Below, in pieces: positions 61,375 to 64,000 of a stretch of DNA of 64,000 bases (position 1 is the first letter of the stretch; every line of letters starts with the position of its first letter). The translations under genes and the position numbers were made by a program. The notes under the pieces are model-generated. The model did not search any database, was not told the DNA's origin, and worked only from the letters and a program-made list of their open reading frames with translations. The stretch is from Paenibacillus silviterrae. Its GTDB lineage: Bacteria; Bacillota; Bacilli; Paenibacillales; NBRC-103111. The stretch covers positions 4,052,501-4,116,500 of the forward strand of contig NZ_JASKUT010000001.1 of the NCBI RefSeq assembly GCF_030167925.1. The letters are read 5' to 3'.

Positions 61375-62823
61375 ATGAATTTTAAAGGACGTACGGTAGT
61401 GGCTTTCATTTTGTTGTCCATGTTTGCAAGCAGCATCATGACCTTAACGATCGTGCAGCCGTCGATGCTTTCGGCCCTCGGCAAGAATGGCGAGGTGTCC
61501 GCTTCGGTGAAGTCGGGGCTGACCACGAAGGACATCAACAAGCTGGCGACTACGTATCAGCTGATCGAAAGCAAGTTTCTTAGCGAGGTGGACCACGAGA
61601 AGGTCATGACCGGAGCGATCAACGGCATGCTCTCGGCGTTGGATGATCCGTTCACCGTGTACATGGACCAGAAGGAAGCACAGCAATTTGATGAGAACAT
61701 CACCTCCTCGTTCCAAGGCATTGGGGCCGAGGTCAGCTCCGAGGATGGCAAGGTGGTTATCGTAGCGCCGATCAAGGGCTCTCCTGCGGAGAAGGCAGGA
61801 CTACATGCCAATGACGTCATCCTCTCCGTGAATGGCGAGAAGCTGGATGGCTTAACGCTGAATCAGGCGATTATGAAAATTCGCGGGCCGAAGGGGACCC
61901 AGGCGAAGATCGAGATTGCACGGTCCGGCGTGCCGGAGCCGATCGAGGTGATTGTCGTCCGCGACGATATCGATGTAGAGACCGTGCATGCCGAGATGCT
62001 GCAGGGCAATATCGGAAAGATCGAAATTCGCCAATTTTCCAGTAACACCTCGAAGCGTTTCGCAGAAGAACTCAAGCTTCTTGAGGGCAAGGGCATGAAG
62101 GGTTTGATTATCGACGTGCGCAACGATCCGGGCGGGTTGTTGTCCTCGGTTGTAGAGATTGTGGAGCCTTTCGTACCGAAAGGGAAAAGCATCGTGCAGA
62201 TCGAGAACCGCAAAGGCGAGAAGGAAGCGACGCCGTCGAACGGAACGGGTAAGCCTTATCCGGTATCGGTGCTTATCAATAAAGGCAGCGCGAGCGCATC
62301 GGAAATCCTGGCAGGCGCGCTCAAGGATTCGGCCGGTGGCAAACTGATCGGGGAAAATACGTTCGGCAAAGGGACGGTTCAAGTTACCTTCGAGAAGGAA
62401 ATGGGAGACGGCAGCAACATCAAAATGACCGTCTACAAGTGGCTGACGCCAAGCGGTACTTGGATCCATAAGAAGGGCATCGCACCTGATCTTCCGGTAG
62501 AGCAGCCTGCGTTCTTCAAGGTCGCTCCACTTACGAAGAAAGCGACGCTGAAGCAGGATATGAACAGCGAGGAAGTGAAGAACCTCCAGATCATGCTTCA
62601 AGGACTGGGCCTGAACCCGGACCGGACCGACGGCTATTTCAGCGAGAAAACGGCACAAGCGGTCAAGTCGTTCCAACGGATGCACAGCCTTCCGGTGAAC
62701 GGAGAGGTGGACGTGGAGACGGCCAATAAGCTGGAGAAAGCGATCGTAGGAGAGATCCGGGATCCGAAGAATGACCTGCAGCTCAAGGCGGCAGTGCAAT
62801 ACATGCAGAGCGTCATCAAATAA
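61375..62823 (+). CDS. ctpB: CtpB-like S41 carboxyl-terminal processing protease
   Basis: The 482-residue protein has an N-terminal signal anchor (about 6-28), a PDZ domain (about 110-195) and an S41 catalytic domain. The likely catalytic residues are Ser307 in KGSASASEI, Lys332 in TFGKGTVQ and Gln336. A peptidoglycan-binding domain closes it (about 400-470, SEEVKNLQIMLQGLGL). In B. subtilis, CtpB cleaves SpoIVFA during sporulation and lies beside minJ, the same order as here. Confidence 0.95.
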   Translation: MNFKGRTVVAFILLSMFASSIMTLTIVQPSMLSALGKNGEVSASVKSGLTTKDINKLATTYQLIESKFLSEVDHEKVMTGAINGMLSALDDPFTVYMDQKEAQQFDENITSSFQGIGAEVSSEDGKVVIVAPIKGSPAEKAGLHANDVILSVNGEKLDGLTLNQAIMKIRGPKGTQAKIEIARSGVPEPIEVIVVRDDIDVETVHAEMLQGNIGKIEIRQFSSNTSKRFAEELKLLEGKGMKGLIIDVRNDPGGLLSSVVEIVEPFVPKGKSIVQIENRKGEKEATPSNGTGKPYPVSVLINKGSASASEILAGALKDSAGGKLIGENTFGKGTVQVTFEKEMGDGSNIKMTVYKWLTPSGTWIHKKGIAPDLPVEQPAFFKVAPLTKKATLKQDMNSEEVKNLQIMLQGLGLNPDRTDGYFSEKTAQAVKSFQRMHSLPVNGEVDVETANKLEKAIVGEIRDPKNDLQLKAAVQYMQSVIK

Positions 62824-62884
62824 TGTCGATATCTGGGAAGTTGCTTGCTTAAGCAGGAAATAAAATTCCGGTGTCGAATGAATA

Positions 62885-62927
62885 AAGAAGGTGGGCCTGA
62901 GGTTCAGGGCTCAGCCTTCTTTTTTTG
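62885..62927 (+). terminator. Rho-independent terminator after ctpB
   Basis: AAGAAGG and CCTGA pair with CCTTCTT and TCAGG in a long interrupted stem followed by seven T residues. Confidence 0.88.
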
Positions 62928-62962
62928 TACCAATAATCTGTTCTATCGAAGAGGAGCGGCTT

Positions 62963-64000
62963 ATGATCGTGGTAACGGAATTGGCCTACCGGTTTGTGCA
63001 GGCTTTGCTGCAGCTATTGACGCATCCTTTTTATTACATTGGCATTCTGTTCATCATTTTGCAGTATCGGAGGCATATTGCCTTCGAGCGGAAGCTCTTC
63101 TCCACGAAGCTCCATTCCTTGCTCCCGGAAACCTGGAGAGCAGTGCTATGGGGCTGGGTCGGAGGCCTGCTGGCCTCGGTGCTCATGGCGCTGGTAGGGG
63201 CAACGATTCAGGCGGAAGCGGTGATCCTTCTTTGGATCTTGTCGCTGCTGCTTATTTTCATCCGCGTCCGGTACTTATGCTGGGCTTATGCCGTCGGCGT
63301 GATCGGTGTGCTTCAAGTGGCGTTTAAGACCATTCCCGGTCTGAAGGAGACGGAGGCGCTCCAATGGCTTAGCGGTCCGCTGCTCGAGCTGAGTATACCG
63401 GCTATGCTGGCGCTGGTGGCGATATTGCATTTCGTCGAGGCGATCTATGTAAGGCGGCAAGGGACACGGCTGGGAATGCCTTTGTTTTTCGAGAGTAAGC
63501 GGGGGAAAATCGTCGGCGGATATCATCTGCAAGGCTTCTGGCCGATGGCCCTATTCCTGATTGTCCCGCTGGAGGGCGGCGGTGGAGCTTCCTTACCCTG
63601 GACCCCGCTGCTTGGCGGGGATTTGTGGAGCGGCGGCTGGACGATCATCGGCTTTCCGGTTATGATCGGCTTCACGGAGATGACGATGTCGAGACTGCCT
63701 CAGGATAAAGTGAAGATCAGCTCGAAGCTCTTAATGGGGTATGCTGTGGTGCTGCTGGGCTTTGCTTATTTGGCTCATCTGTGGCCGGCATTGACGCTCT
63801 TGGGGGCGATGCTCAGTATCGGGCTGCACGAGGCGATCATCCTATACAGCCGCTGGGAGGAAACGAATCGCACTCCTTACTATGTGCACAGCTCCAAGGG
63901 CTTGAAGATTCTGGGCATACTGCCGGGAAGCGCGGCGGAAGAGCTGGAGCTTCAGGTGGGCGAAGTGCTTCACAAGGTCAATGGAATGCCTGTGCGGACG
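62963..64000 (+). CDS. minJ: MinJ-like division-site protein, 5' part (3' end outside window)
   Basis: ATG 62963 behind GAGGAGCGG opens a frame that stays open for 346 codons to the end of the window. The product has several membrane helices (for example PFYYIGILFIILQ, VILLWILSLLLIFIRV and GYAVVLLGFAYLA) and begins a C-terminal PDZ domain (SSKGLKILGILPGSAAEEL). This matches MinJ of B. subtilis, which links MinD to DivIVA in placing the septum. Gene order after ctpB is the same. The end of the PDZ domain is missing here. Confidence 0.9.
   Translation, partial: MIVVTELAYRFVQALLQLLTHPFYYIGILFIILQYRRHIAFERKLFSTKLHSLLPETWRAVLWGWVGGLLASVLMALVGATIQAEAVILLWILSLLLIFIRVRYLCWAYAVGVIGVLQVAFKTIPGLKETEALQWLSGPLLELSIPAMLALVAILHFVEAIYVRRQGTRLGMPLFFESKRGKIVGGYHLQGFWPMALFLIVPLEGGGGASLPWTPLLGGDLWSGGWTIIGFPVMIGFTEMTMSRLPQDKVKISSKLLMGYAVVLLGFAYLAHLWPALTLLGAMLSIGLHEAIILYSRWEETNRTPYYVHSSKGLKILGILPGSAAEELELQVGEVLHKVNGMPVRT

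Noticed and set aside
62845..63327. Plus-strand open frame of 160 codons after ctpB
   Set aside because: It runs through the ctpB terminator and is out of frame with the MinJ-like gene that starts at 62963 and stays open to the window end.

Overview
The window is a chromosomal segment of a spore-forming, motile, naturally competent member of the Bacillales, most likely Paenibacillus or a close relative. The evidence is an alpha/beta-type small acid-soluble spore protein, the Bacillus-type order degS-degU-comFA-comFC-yvyF-flgM-flgN-flgK-flgL-yviE-fliW-csrA-hag-flaG-fliD-fliS-fliT-hpf-secA-prfB-ftsE-ftsX-ctpB-minJ, strong Shine-Dalgarno sites with many TTG/GTG starts, and secreted proteins carrying copper-amine-oxidase-like stalk domains. 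No tRNA, rRNA, CRISPR array, transposase or phage gene was seen.

Layout. 0-6 kb: the C-terminal part of a large surface protein, a small secreted protein, a spore protein, metK, and a secreted phosphodiester-glycosidase-family protein. 6-11 kb: the DegS/DegU two-component system, a small membrane protein, and the competence genes comFA and comFC. 11-17.8 kb: the late flagellar cluster, from yvyF to the flagellin gene hag, including the FliW/CsrA flagellin homeostasis pair and a hag leader with two recognisable CsrA sites. 17.8-37.1 kb: an accessory island inserted between hag and flaG. It holds two large AT-rich TPR-containing glycosyltransferases, a 13-gene sugar-nucleotide cluster, and a second flagellin with an internal HExxH zinc metallopeptidase domain (a flagellinolysin). 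37.2-40 kb: flaG, fliD, fliS and fliT. 40-46 kb: a cold-shock protein, the ribosome hibernation factor, secA, prfB with its programmed frameshift, and a YitT-family membrane protein. 46-56.5 kb: a secreted FAD protein and the arginine genes argCJBDFG plus argH. 56.5-64 kb: a VanW-family protein on the minus strand, then ftsE-ftsX, an EnvC-like M23 peptidase, a CtpB-like S41 protease, and the 5' part of minJ, which runs off the window.

How the genes work together. The island looks dedicated to modifying the flagellar filament. It contains a WbpA/WbpB/WbpD/WbpE-like route to a 2,3-diacetamido-glucuronic acid nucleotide. A WbpG-type amidotransferase with its HisH/HisF-like ammonia-supplying partners should convert one acetamido group to acetamidino. 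A 4,6-dehydratase, aminotransferase and formyltransferase suggest a second, N-formylated 4-amino-4,6-dideoxy sugar, and another aminotransferase/acyltransferase/oxidoreductase trio suggests a third activity. Four sigma-D-type promoters with the same geometry (a TAAA-like -35, a 16-base spacer, and a CGATA-containing -10) lie before yvyF, hag, flaG and the sugar cluster. This indicates that the sugar genes, and by read-through probably the protease-flagellin, belong to the flagellar regulon. The most notable prediction is a filament that is both glycosylated and enzymatically active. Function calls rest on motif and family recognition; no database search was possible.
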